From positions 72,064 to 85,348 of the forward strand of contig DMYD01000005.1 of NCBI GenBank assembly GCA_003483745.1: 13,285 nucleotides of DNA, in the 5' to 3' direction. Under the pieces are notes generated by a model. That model searched no databases, was not told where the DNA came from, and worked only from the letters and a program-made list of their open reading frames with translations. The stretch comes from Roseburia sp. (GTDB taxonomy: Bacteria; Bacillota; Clostridia; Lachnospirales; Lachnospiraceae). A program made the position numbers and the translations under genes. Of this stretch, positions 6,675 through 13,285 are shown one piece after another (position 1 is the stretch's first letter; each line of letters begins with the position of its first letter).

Positions 6675-6793
6675 CTTCTTCCTCCATTTCTGCGTTTCTT
6701 TCGTCCACGCATCTATCATTTACTTTTCGATCTTCATTTTTCTGCACTTATGCAAAACTTTGTATGCAGTCATCTGATTTTCTGCATTTATTC

Positions 6794-7972
6794 TTATTTG
6801 TTTTCTTTTGCAAGAAACTCTAAATTCTTCTCGATCAGTCCGCATCTCTGTGCCACACACTCAACGCTTCTGCCCGGATCCTGCGGTGTATTAAATACAT
6901 AATCCACCAGTTTATCCACGGTAGTTGTCGCTACATGCATTCTCGTATCCGAAGATGCATAGTAGATAAATACTTCGTTATTCTCATTTACGATCGCACC
7001 GTTGGTAAATACAACATTGCTTACGTCACCGACACGCTCTTCACCTCTCGGTCCAATTAAGAGTCCGGACGGCTCTGCGATCACTTTTGACGGATCGTTT
7101 AAATCTGTTGCAAATGCATAGATAACATAACGGAGTCCTGCTGCGGTGTTGCGGACACCATGTGCAATGTGGATCCAGCCTTTGTCTGTCTTGATCGGAG
7201 TTGCACCTGCACCGTTCTTTGCCTCTGTGATCGTGTGATATTTACGAAGGCTTGTCATTTTTTCTTCATCGATCACTGCGTGTGTGATATCCTCGCAAAG
7301 TCCGAATCCGATTCCTCCGCCTGATCCGGTTTCAATAAAGTCATCCATCGGTCTTGTGTAGAATGCATATTTTCCATCTACAAATTCCGGATGGAGTACC
7401 ACGTTTCTCTGCTGTGGGGAATTTAAAGTAACAAGGTTTGGCAGTCTCTCCCAGTTCTTTAAATCTCTGGTACGAACGATTCCTGCTGCAGCTACGGCTG
7501 CGGAAAGATCGTTTACGGTTGTGTCTTTTGATTCAGAACAGAACACACCATAGATGTAACCATCCTCATGTTTAGTCAGACGCATATCATAGACATTCGT
7601 CTCTTCCGGGCAGGTATCCGGTAAAAGGATTGGATAATCCCAGAAACGGAAACCATCGATTCCGTTATCACTCTCAGCTACGCCAAAGAAAGATTTTCTA
7701 TCGTTTCCTTCGATTCTCGCAACCAGATAATATTTTCCGTTCAGTTCGATCGCGCCGGAATTCATCACTGCGTTGATTCCCAGACGCTCCATGAAATATG
7801 GATTTGTCTCAGGGTTTAAGTCATATCTCCAAGTCAGCGGGATGTGCTCTCTTGTCAGTACCGGATATTCGTAACGGTCATATACACCATTGTAAAAATC
7901 CGCTTTTACATTTTTTCGGGAAAGCAGTTTTTCCTGCTTTTCTTTTTCTACATAATATCTCTCATGTAACAT
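6794..7972 (-). CDS. GH130_1 4-O-beta-D-mannosyl-D-glucose phosphorylase
   Basis: A 392-residue cytoplasmic GH130 enzyme, close to RaMP1 and Bacteroides fragilis MGP (about 390 residues) and about 50 residues longer than the neighbouring GH130_2. It splits mannosyl-beta-1,4-glucose with phosphate into mannose-1-phosphate and glucose, the step after the 2-epimerase encoded just upstream. The family proton-donor aspartate lies in VYDMRLTKHEDG. Other family signs are MNSGAIELNGKYYLVARIEG near the N-terminus, the HGVRNTAAGLRY region and FIYYASSDTRMHVA near the end; the N-terminal charged helix and DRYEYPVLTREH are typical of subfamily 1. Two starts are possible: ATG at 7987 (397 residues, only A-rich sequence upstream) or ATG at 7970-7972, which has GGAG nine bases upstream. 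I prefer the latter; the catalytic aspartate is D129 in that numbering. It is 43 bases downstream of the epimerase gene. Confidence 0.9.
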   Translation of the reverse strand: MLHERYYVEKEKQEKLLSRKNVKADFYNGVYDRYEYPVLTREHIPLTWRYDLNPETNPYFMERLGINAVMNSGAIELNGKYYLVARIEGNDRKSFFGVAESDNGIDGFRFWDYPILLPDTCPEETNVYDMRLTKHEDGYIYGVFCSESKDTTVNDLSAAVAAAGIVRTRDLKNWERLPNLVTLNSPQQRNVVLHPEFVDGKYAFYTRPMDDFIETGSGGGIGFGLCEDITHAVIDEEKMTSLRKYHTITEAKNGAGATPIKTDKGWIHIAHGVRNTAAGLRYVIYAFATDLNDPSKVIAEPSGLLIGPRGEERVGDVSNVVFTNGAIVNENNEVFIYYASSDTRMHVATTTVDKLVDYVFNTPQDPGRSVECVAQRCGLIEKNLEFLAKENK

Positions 7973-8015
7973 TCGTCGAATCTCCATTCTTTTTCTAAAA
8001 ATAAATGAATCTGTT

Positions 8016-9245
8016 TTATGCTCCGATTCTGCGGATGACTTCTATACACATTCTTCCATTATGATACGGACATTTCCACGGCTCTACGATCGGTCTGTCT
8101 AAAATCGGACTTCCATCCTCATTGACTTCCCAGAACCACTCAGAACCATTTCTCTTATCAACCACATAGGTTTTGATGAACTCCCACTCTGCCAGTGCAG
8201 CATCGCAATATTCAGAATGTCCTGTGTTTCTTTCATAACCATTTAAGAAACCAACAACGGTTTCTGCCTGCACCCACCAGACGCGGTGTGCATTGACCAC
8301 TCCGCGGTCACATTCATTTGCAAGAGAATGACCATCAAATGCCACCTGATAAATTCTTGAGGTCAGTGTCTTTGTGATCGGTGTCATTTTCTCACGGTAA
8401 TGTTCATTGTTTAATACATCGACACCGCGATCCATCAGCCATGCTGTCTCAATGTCATGACCATAAGAATGAAGGTCTAAGATTGTGTTATAGTCTGCAT
8501 CAAAAAATACTTCCTGACGCTGTTTTGCCGGATTGTATACCTTATCTGCAAAGGCATCCATGATCCACATCAGTCTCTTTCCAACCTTTTCATTTTTTGT
8601 CACGCGGTACAATTCTGTATACGCTTCAAAAACATGAAGCAGTGTATTCATTGTCTTATCTGCAAGTACACCGTTCTCAGAAAGCTTTTCATTTGATTCC
8701 GGTTTGAAATCTCTTGTAAAAGCTTCTAAGTAACCGATCTCATCGGTGCAGCGCTCCTCAATGATATCAAACAGGGAAAAAGCAAGTTCTAACGCTTCCT
8801 TATCCCCGGCTGCATCATAGTAAGATGACAACGCATAAATACAGAATGCCTGATTGTATGTATGTTTAGTTGTATCAAGTGGTGTTCCGTCATAATTTAA
8901 TGACCAGAAGATCCCTCCGTATTCTTTGTCGATACAATGTTCCCTTAAAAATTCATAACCATGTTTTGCCTCGGCAAGCAGGTCTTCTCCCTTAAAACCT
9001 GCTGCCTCGCATTCCTCTTCCGAAATGCCGCCGTCTTTATAAAGTAAATACGCATTTGCAAAAAACCAGGTAATACGACTGTTTAAAATACATCCTTTTT
9101 CTGCTTTTTCATCCAGTGCAAGATCATAGGAAAGATAACCGTAATATCCGCCGAACTTATCATCCCGCATACCTCTCCAAAATGGAATGATATGTGTGAG
9201 CAGTTCGTGTTTTGCTTCTGCTGCAAGTTCTTTTAACTCACTCAT
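8016..9245 (-). CDS. AGE-family disaccharide 2-epimerase (mannobiose/cellobiose type)
   Basis: A 409-residue cytoplasmic (alpha/alpha)6-barrel of the N-acylglucosamine/cellobiose 2-epimerase family. Conserved positions align well with R. albus cellobiose 2-epimerase: NSRITWFF (R57), HTYNQAF (130s), SYGHDIETAWL (H263, E266, W269), AHRVWWVQAE (W324, E328) and PYHNGRM (H395). It converts the reducing-end residue of beta-1,4-mannobiose to glucose, giving mannosyl-glucose for the GH130_1 enzyme encoded next. The assignment to mannobiose rather than cellobiose as physiological substrate rests on the operon context. The start at 9245 has GAGGAAA about seven bases upstream. The gene follows the second permease gene by 21 bases and precedes GH130_1, the order expected for a coupled pathway. 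Confidence 0.92.
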   Translation of the reverse strand: MSELKELAAEAKHELLTHIIPFWRGMRDDKFGGYYGYLSYDLALDEKAEKGCILNSRITWFFANAYLLYKDGGISEEECEAAGFKGEDLLAEAKHGYEFLREHCIDKEYGGIFWSLNYDGTPLDTTKHTYNQAFCIYALSSYYDAAGDKEALELAFSLFDIIEERCTDEIGYLEAFTRDFKPESNEKLSENGVLADKTMNTLLHVFEAYTELYRVTKNEKVGKRLMWIMDAFADKVYNPAKQRQEVFFDADYNTILDLHSYGHDIETAWLMDRGVDVLNNEHYREKMTPITKTLTSRIYQVAFDGHSLANECDRGVVNAHRVWWVQAETVVGFLNGYERNTGHSEYCDAALAEWEFIKTYVVDKRNGSEWFWEVNEDGSPILDRPIVEPWKCPYHNGRMCIEVIRRIGA

Positions 9246-9266
9246 AACCGTTTCCTCTTTCTCTCT

Positions 9267-10142
9267 TTAGCCTTTTACTGCACCAGCAGCAATTCCACTG
9301 TAAATCTGTTTCTGACAGAGGATAAATACGATCAATGCCGGAAGCAGGGAAATGATAACACCTGCACAGATCAGGTTGTACTGACTTCCCATCGGGCCAA
9401 CAAATGTATAAAGTGATGTCGCGATTGTATGTAACTTTTTATCCATCAGATAAAGGTTTGCCATATAGTACTCGTTATAAACACCAACCCCCTTTAAAAT
9501 ACAGGATGTCACGATTGCCGGTTTTAACAATGGAAGCATAATTTTCCAGTAAATTGTCCAGTAGGATGCGCCATCAATGATTGCCGATTCATCCAGAGAT
9601 ATTGGTATATTTTCCATAAACTGAATGAAAATGTAAATTGAGATAACATCCGTTCCGCACATCAGAATAATATATCCATATAAATGATTGACAAAGTGCA
9701 ATGCTGTCATGATATTATATACAGTTACCTGCATTGCAACTGCCGGAAGCAGTGAAGCAAACAAAAACAGGTTTCGGATCAGTCCGTTTCCCGGGAATTT
9801 AAAACGGTTTAATACATAAGCAAGCTGTGTTCCGATTACAATGGAAACAACCAGGACAGATACCATAACGATCACGGAGTTTAAGAAAGCTCTTCCCATA
9901 TCCGCTGTCTGAAATGCTTTAATAAAATTATCAAAATTCAGCCAGTTCTCCGGCAATGTCATAACATTGGTCGCCTGATATTCTTCCTGTGTCTTAAACG
10001 CTGTAATCACACAGGAGATAACAGGAACAACTGCACAAAGTCCAAAGAAAATCAACGATACATATTCAACGATCAGCCAGAGGATTGCACCAACGGTATA
10101 ATGTTTTTTTCTTTTCTGCACATTTACATTATGTTTTCTCAT
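9267..10142 (-). CDS. ABC transporter permease, MalG/CUT1 type
   Basis: A 291-residue inner-membrane protein with six predicted hydrophobic segments (first about 17-47, last near the C-terminus). The cytoplasmic EAA loop, ESAIIDGASYW through LPLLKP at about 185-208, contacts the transporter ATPase. It forms the import channel with the permease encoded just upstream, for the oligosaccharide caught by the binding protein. Family: CUT1 carbohydrate uptake (MalG, MsmG-like). Its ATG is four bases after the TAG of the first permease, so translation is probably coupled; no strong ribosome binding site is seen (GGGAG is 12 bases upstream). No ATPase gene lies in the window, so a shared MsiK-like ATPase elsewhere is inferred. 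Confidence 0.93.
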   Translation of the reverse strand: MRKHNVNVQKRKKHYTVGAILWLIVEYVSLIFFGLCAVVPVISCVITAFKTQEEYQATNVMTLPENWLNFDNFIKAFQTADMGRAFLNSVIVMVSVLVVSIVIGTQLAYVLNRFKFPGNGLIRNLFLFASLLPAVAMQVTVYNIMTALHFVNHLYGYIILMCGTDVISIYIFIQFMENIPISLDESAIIDGASYWTIYWKIMLPLLKPAIVTSCILKGVGVYNEYYMANLYLMDKKLHTIATSLYTFVGPMGSQYNLICAGVIISLLPALIVFILCQKQIYSGIAAGAVKG

Positions 10143-10146
10143 CTTC

Positions 10147-11151
10147 CTATGCCACTCCCTTTCCAGCTTTCTTTGCCTGTTTTTCTGCTTTTAATCTTGC
10201 GCGTTTTGCCTTGTAGGATTCATCCTCACTCTCAGCATCACGGAAGATATATTTAAAGAATAACTTCTGTAAAATCGTACATGCAAAAATGATAAGGAGA
10301 AGTACGACTGCCATTGCTGATGCAAGACCGACTTTCTGGCTTACATGAGCGATCTCATTCATAATTACAAAATATGTTCCGGTTCCATTTGCACCATCTG
10401 TGATAACGTAAGGCTGCTCAAATGCACTTAAGGAACCTGTGATAGAAAGAATTACATTTAAAGTGATAATTGTTTTGATACTCGGCAGAATAATATGTTT
10501 AAACTGCTGAAATTTATTTGCACCATCTAACTCTGCTGCTTCGTAAAGGTCTGCATCCACAGACATGATCGCACCGATAAACAATACCATGTTCTGTCCA
10601 AAATAACGCCATACCGAAGTAGCCACCAAAGACCAGTTGTTAATTGACTGGTCTTTCAGCCAGTATGGAAGATTGTCAAGTTTAAATCCGCACCATTGTA
10701 AGATCGTATCAAATACAAATCCTCTGGTGTAGAAAAATTTAAAAATAAATCCGATCGCAATACCACTGATCAGATATGGGAAAAACATTAACCCTTTAAA
10801 GAAGTTTCCTCCCTTTACTTTAAAACTTAAAATAGTTGCCAGATAAAGTGCAAGCACAAGCTGAATGATTGCACCTACCATATAATAAAGACTGAGTTTT
10901 AATGCTCCAAAGCAGTCATCCCTGCGAAATACATCGATATAATTTTTGAATCCGACAAATTTTCTCTGATCTACCGGAGTTAAATATTTCATCTTATAAA
11001 AACTAAATTTTACCATCTCGGCAAAAGGCAGATAAGTAAATACAAACAGCAACAGCAGCGGAATTGTCATAAATGCCACGCAGATAATCACCTGCTGTCC
11101 TTTTCTGCTTTTTGCCCATTTTTTTAAACTGAATGGTTTTTTCCCTTCCAT
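10147..11151 (-). CDS. ABC transporter permease, MalF/CUT1 type
   Basis: A 334-residue inner-membrane permease partner. It has a positively charged N-terminus, a first hydrophobic segment at about 21-43, several more segments, and the EAA loop EAAELDGANKF through ILPSI at 204-225. The last segment is followed by a lysine- and alanine-rich tail (KAKRARLKAEKQAKKAGKGVA region), probably cytoplasmic. Two starts are possible: ATG at 11172 (341 residues) with no ribosome binding site, or ATG at 11149-11151 with GGAGG ten bases upstream; the second is preferred. It follows the binding-protein gene by about 71 bases containing a strong hairpin, a common arrangement in sugar ABC operons. Confidence 0.93.
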   Translation of the reverse strand: MEGKKPFSLKKWAKSRKGQQVIICVAFMTIPLLLLFVFTYLPFAEMVKFSFYKMKYLTPVDQRKFVGFKNYIDVFRRDDCFGALKLSLYYMVGAIIQLVLALYLATILSFKVKGGNFFKGLMFFPYLISGIAIGFIFKFFYTRGFVFDTILQWCGFKLDNLPYWLKDQSINNWSLVATSVWRYFGQNMVLFIGAIMSVDADLYEAAELDGANKFQQFKHIILPSIKTIITLNVILSITGSLSAFEQPYVITDGANGTGTYFVIMNEIAHVSQKVGLASAMAVVLLLIIFACTILQKLFFKYIFRDAESEDESYKAKRARLKAEKQAKKAGKGVA

Positions 11152-11184
11152 ATCCACAATTCCTCCATCCATTGTCTTTTTATC

Positions 11185-11209
11185 CGGGAAGGGGATATTC
11201 CCCTTCCCG
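11185..11209 (-). promoter_or_regulatory. Strong hairpin between binding-protein and permease genes
   Basis: CGGGAAGGGG (11185-11194) pairs perfectly with CCCCTTCCCG (11200-11209) around ATATT, a 10-bp GC-rich stem 13 bases after the binding-protein stop. On the transcribed strand it is followed by GATAAAAAGACA, not a T tract, so it should not act as an ordinary terminator. By analogy with malE-malF type gaps it may protect the upstream message and raise binding protein over permease. Confidence 0.75.
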
Positions 11210-11222
11210 TTGTGGAACTATA

Positions 11223-12692
11223 TTATTCTGTTACTTCAATTCCGTTTGATTCCTGTGCATCAGACCATGCTGTGTTCCATTCGTCCATGATCTCATCAAA
11301 TGTCTTATCGCCATTGGATGCATGCTCAATGATTGCCTGGATTTTACTGTCTCCACCTGCGTTAATGTTTAACTCAGACTCTGCGTTCATCTCATTTAAG
11401 AAATCTTCCTCGCCCTCTAATGCCGGTTCATCCTCTAAGAATGTTACGCCATCGAAGGAAAGTTTTGTATCCGTACTGCTGGCTGCGACTGGAAGTCCAT
11501 CCTCGTTGTATGAGAAACCGGATTTTTCTGTCATCCATTTTACGAATACCATAGCTGCTGCTTTTTCATCATCTGTTGCATTTGCATTGATACCATAAGA
11601 GTAATCAGCACCTGCGGATGCATACTGCTCACCATTTACAGTGATCGGGAATGGCATATAACCGATATCTGCGCCATTTTCACCAGCTGCTTCCATCTGA
11701 GGATAAGCCCATGAGCCAAGTACCATACAACCGATCTCACCATTGTTGATCATACCTTTACAGCCCTCCCAGTCAGTTGTTGCAAAGTCATCTTCGATCA
11801 GTCCGTCTGCAACTGCATCATAGAGGATCTTGTAAACTGCATAAGCATGTGTATCATCGCCATAATTCTGGAATGGATCTTTTGTATGAACTAATTTCTG
11901 GTTCATATATGTATTGTCGCCTGTTGCATTATTTCCGATGTAAGCATCCCATGCTCCCATTGTCCAGCCTGCTGCATAGTTTGTATAAAGTGGGATGGCA
12001 TCTGTATTATCTTTGATTTTCTGTAATGCGCCGATAAATTCTTCCGGAGTCTTTGGAAGTTCTGTAACTCCTGCTTCTTCAAATACTTTTTTATTGTATA
12101 CGATACCCTGTGTAGTTGCTGTAGAAGGAACACCGTAAACCTGTCCGCCATACTCCCATGTAGTTGCATAATTGATCTGGGTCTTCATGGTATCAAGATC
12201 ACCATATGAAATAAAGTAATTGCTTAAGTCTGCCTTATCAACCGCCGGGATCATCATGACTGTCTCATAGTCACCGGACTGTAAATGCATCAGAGCATCA
12301 TCTGCATAGTTGGTATCGGTTGTAAGTTCAACTGTAATATTTGGATACATTTCATTGAATGCTGCTAAATACTCTTTCCATGTTGTTCCGTTATAATCGT
12401 CAGATTCAAGATCTGTTCTGTGGTTGAATAATGAAATTGTTGCTGTCAGATCTGTATAATCCTCACCAAGTTTGATATCTGCATAGGATAAAGATCCGTC
12501 TGCGGATGTAGAATCATCACCACTCTCAGTTGCTGCTGCATCATTTGATGCATCTGTGCTGTTATCTGCTGCTGCACTGTTGTTGTCTGTTGTTCCCCCA
12601 TTGCCTGCTGTGTTGTTTGAGCCACCGCATGCTGCCATGCTCATGGTCATTGCTGCTACTAAAGTAACGGCTAAAACTTTTCTTAATTTCAT
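11223..12692 (-). CDS. Extracellular solute-binding lipoprotein for manno-oligosaccharides
   Basis: A 489-residue ABC binding protein, the first gene of the operon. The N-terminus is a lipoprotein signal: KLRK, then a hydrophobic stretch and MSMAAC, with C22 the expected lipidation site. A low-complexity linker rich in N, D, S, T and A (about 23-65) tethers the binding domain to the membrane. The mature part is a family 1 carbohydrate-binding fold, seen in ATISLFNHR, EYLAAFNEMYPNITVEL, VYGVPSTATTQGIVYNKKVFEEAG and AAAMVFVKWMTE. The ligand is inferred from the operon (orthologous to the R. intestinalis mannan-locus binding protein) and not readable from sequence. AGGAGG lies nine bases before the ATG and a sigma-A promoter lies further upstream. 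Confidence 0.93.
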   Translation of the reverse strand: MKLRKVLAVTLVAAMTMSMAACGGSNNTAGNGGTTDNNSAAADNSTDASNDAAATESGDDSTSADGSLSYADIKLGEDYTDLTATISLFNHRTDLESDDYNGTTWKEYLAAFNEMYPNITVELTTDTNYADDALMHLQSGDYETVMMIPAVDKADLSNYFISYGDLDTMKTQINYATTWEYGGQVYGVPSTATTQGIVYNKKVFEEAGVTELPKTPEEFIGALQKIKDNTDAIPLYTNYAAGWTMGAWDAYIGNNATGDNTYMNQKLVHTKDPFQNYGDDTHAYAVYKILYDAVADGLIEDDFATTDWEGCKGMINNGEIGCMVLGSWAYPQMEAAGENGADIGYMPFPITVNGEQYASAGADYSYGINANATDDEKAAAMVFVKWMTEKSGFSYNEDGLPVAASSTDTKLSFDGVTFLEDEPALEGEEDFLNEMNAESELNINAGGDSKIQAIIEHASNGDKTFDEIMDEWNTAWSDAQESNGIEVTE

Positions 12693-12716
12693 AGAATTTT
12701 CCTCCTTATGATGTTT

Positions 12717-12733
12717 GTTACTTGTTTTGTAAC
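12717..12733. promoter_or_regulatory. Inverted repeat GTTAC-N7-GTAAC downstream of the promoter
   Basis: GTTAC (12717-12721) and GTAAC (12729-12733) form a dyad between the -10 box and the ribosome binding site of the binding-protein gene. That position suits a repressor operator, but the arms are short and no regulator gene is in the window to match it. Confidence 0.35.
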
Positions 12734-12741
12734 TTAATTTA

Positions 12742-12769
12742 ATTATATATCGTTTTATTTTTTAGTCAA
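12742..12769 (-). promoter_or_regulatory. Sigma-A promoter of the mannan operon
   Basis: On the minus strand TTGACT (12764-12769) and a perfect TATAAT (12742-12747) are separated by 16 bases, with AT-rich sequence around. The predicted start is about 40 bases before the binding-protein ATG. It is the only strong promoter seen upstream of the nine genes. Confidence 0.75.
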
Positions 12770-12804
12770 CACTTTTTTCCTAATTTTAGCCCATTTCAAC
12801 CCTT

Positions 12805-12828
12805 CTATTGTGCATTTCGGCACTATAG
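12805..12828. promoter_or_regulatory. Inverted repeat upstream of the -35 box
   Basis: CTATTGTGC (12805-12813) and GCACTATAG (12820-12828) form a 9-bp dyad with one mismatch around ATTTCG. It lies about 36 bases upstream of the -35 box, a usual distance for an activator site. No known consensus is matched. Confidence 0.35.
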
Positions 12829-12913
12829 ACAATTCTATTTTGCTGTTTTTGTGCACTTTTTACATTTATTTTTGTTTTAGTTTCATTTTTTAGCTTATTT
12901 TAGTCTATATTTT

Positions 12914-12931
12914 GTAAATTGATTAATTTAC
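12914..12931. promoter_or_regulatory. Perfect 7-bp dyad GTAAATT-GATT-AATTTAC
   Basis: A perfect 7-bp inverted repeat with a 4-base centre, about 145 bases upstream of the -35 box. A second small dyad, TTAGTT-T-AACTAA, follows at 12947-12959. In such AT-rich sequence either may arise by chance. Confidence 0.25.
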
Positions 12932-13048
12932 TTATTTACCTTGATTTTAGTTTAACTAATTACTTATTTCACCACAGCGTTATCTGCAGAACATCCATAA
13001 CTTAACAATATGAAATGCTCACCAAATGATGGTTTGTGGTTTTGAAAT

Positions 13049-13285
13049 GAATTGTACGTCAAATGGTGTGTCGTAGGCTTGTGAGTGGCATCTTGCGCAA
13101 AGCCGGAGTAATTTTTGTTCCGTTGTACGAAAATAAGAAAAGTCTAGGTCTGCCTGATGCAGGTTTTCTCAAAATAACGTGAACGGCAACAACGAGTCAT
13201 CCATGACTCGATGCTGCCTTGTTCTGCCATCCGTGGCAGAACATCACTGTTGATCGACAGGCAGACCAAGATTTTCTAATTTTCT
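13049..13285 (+). mobile_element. Second, partial copy of the palindromic twin-hairpin element
   Basis: Read on the plus strand this aligns with the minus strand of the element at 270-584. A diverged end (GAATTGTACGTCAAATGGTG) is followed, at exactly the same offset of 37 bases, by TGGCA and TTGCGCAAAGCCG. Next comes a conserved TTGTTCCGTTGT/CGAAAATAAGAAAA block and, beyond the tip, AAGATTTTCTAATTTTCT, identical to the first copy. The closing stem is GGTCTGCCTG (13147-13156) with CAGGCAGACC (13258-13267). The tip hairpins are CGAGTC/GACTCG with loop ATCCAT (13199-13204) and GTTCTGCC/GGCAGAAC with loop ATCCGT (13229-13234). The window ends inside it, so its right end and any target duplication are not visible. 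No protein is encoded. Confidence 0.75.

Larger units (their letters stand above)
12693..13048. other. AT-rich gene-free upstream region of the operon
   Basis: I see no coding sequence on either strand here. The region contains the operon promoter (12742-12769) and several short inverted repeats. It also has six copies of TTTTAG (beginning 12760, 12784, 12875, 12888, 12898 and 12945), which may be only a product of the base composition. Confidence 0.7.

Noticed and set aside
9246..9266. Possible frameshift or missing gene between permease and epimerase
   Set aside because: The 21-base gap simply holds the epimerase ribosome binding site and both flanking genes are full length.
12970..12995. 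Catabolite-responsive (cre) site around CACAGCGTTATCTG
   Set aside because: Only the core and a few positions match the TGNNANCGNTNNCA consensus; the outer CA and TG are missing on one side and it is over 200 bases from the promoter.

Overview
The window looks like a chromosomal piece of a Roseburia-type Lachnospiraceae (Firmicutes, human gut). The basis is moderate GC, strong GGAGG-type ribosome binding sites, and a nine-gene operon that I recognise as the intracellular and uptake part of the beta-mannan utilisation locus known from Roseburia intestinalis. The species is inferred from gene content, not from a search.

Layout, left to right. Positions 1-240 hold a small acidic hypothetical protein on the plus strand and its terminator. 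Positions 270-584 are a 315-bp palindromic MITE-like element with 23-bp perfect terminal inverted repeats and a TATTAT target duplication. Positions 590-880 are a decayed patch: a terminator-like inverted repeat, a 41-codon fragment resembling the start of a DUF4143-type ATPase, a promoter, and four TGCCCCG repeats at an exact 33-bp period. A terminator at 886-925 ends the large operon. Positions 939-12692 are nine minus-strand genes. Positions 12693-13048 are an AT-rich upstream region with a good sigma-A promoter and several inverted repeats. From 13049 to the window end is a second, opposite-facing, incomplete copy of the 270-584 element.

How the operon works (transcribed right to left): a lipoprotein binding protein and two ABC permeases import (acetylated) manno- and glucomanno-oligosaccharides. 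A CE2 and a CE17 esterase, both without signal peptides, remove acetyl groups in the cytoplasm. GH130_2 phosphorylase trims oligosaccharides to mannose-1-phosphate. An AGE-family 2-epimerase turns mannobiose into mannosyl-glucose, which GH130_1 phosphorylase splits into mannose-1-phosphate and glucose. A GH1 beta-glycosidase fused to a type I mannose-6-phosphate isomerase removes beta-linked sugars and feeds mannose-6-phosphate to fructose-6-phosphate. The phosphomannomutase, the transporter ATPase, any endomannanase, alpha-galactosidase and regulator are not in this window.

The operon itself fits a characterised pathway. The least explained material lies at its two edges: the covarying, twin-hairpin palindromic element present in two inverted copies, and the 33-bp periodic TGCCCCG array. 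Within the operon, the GH1-isomerase fusion with an internal ribosome-binding site is the most unusual gene architecture.
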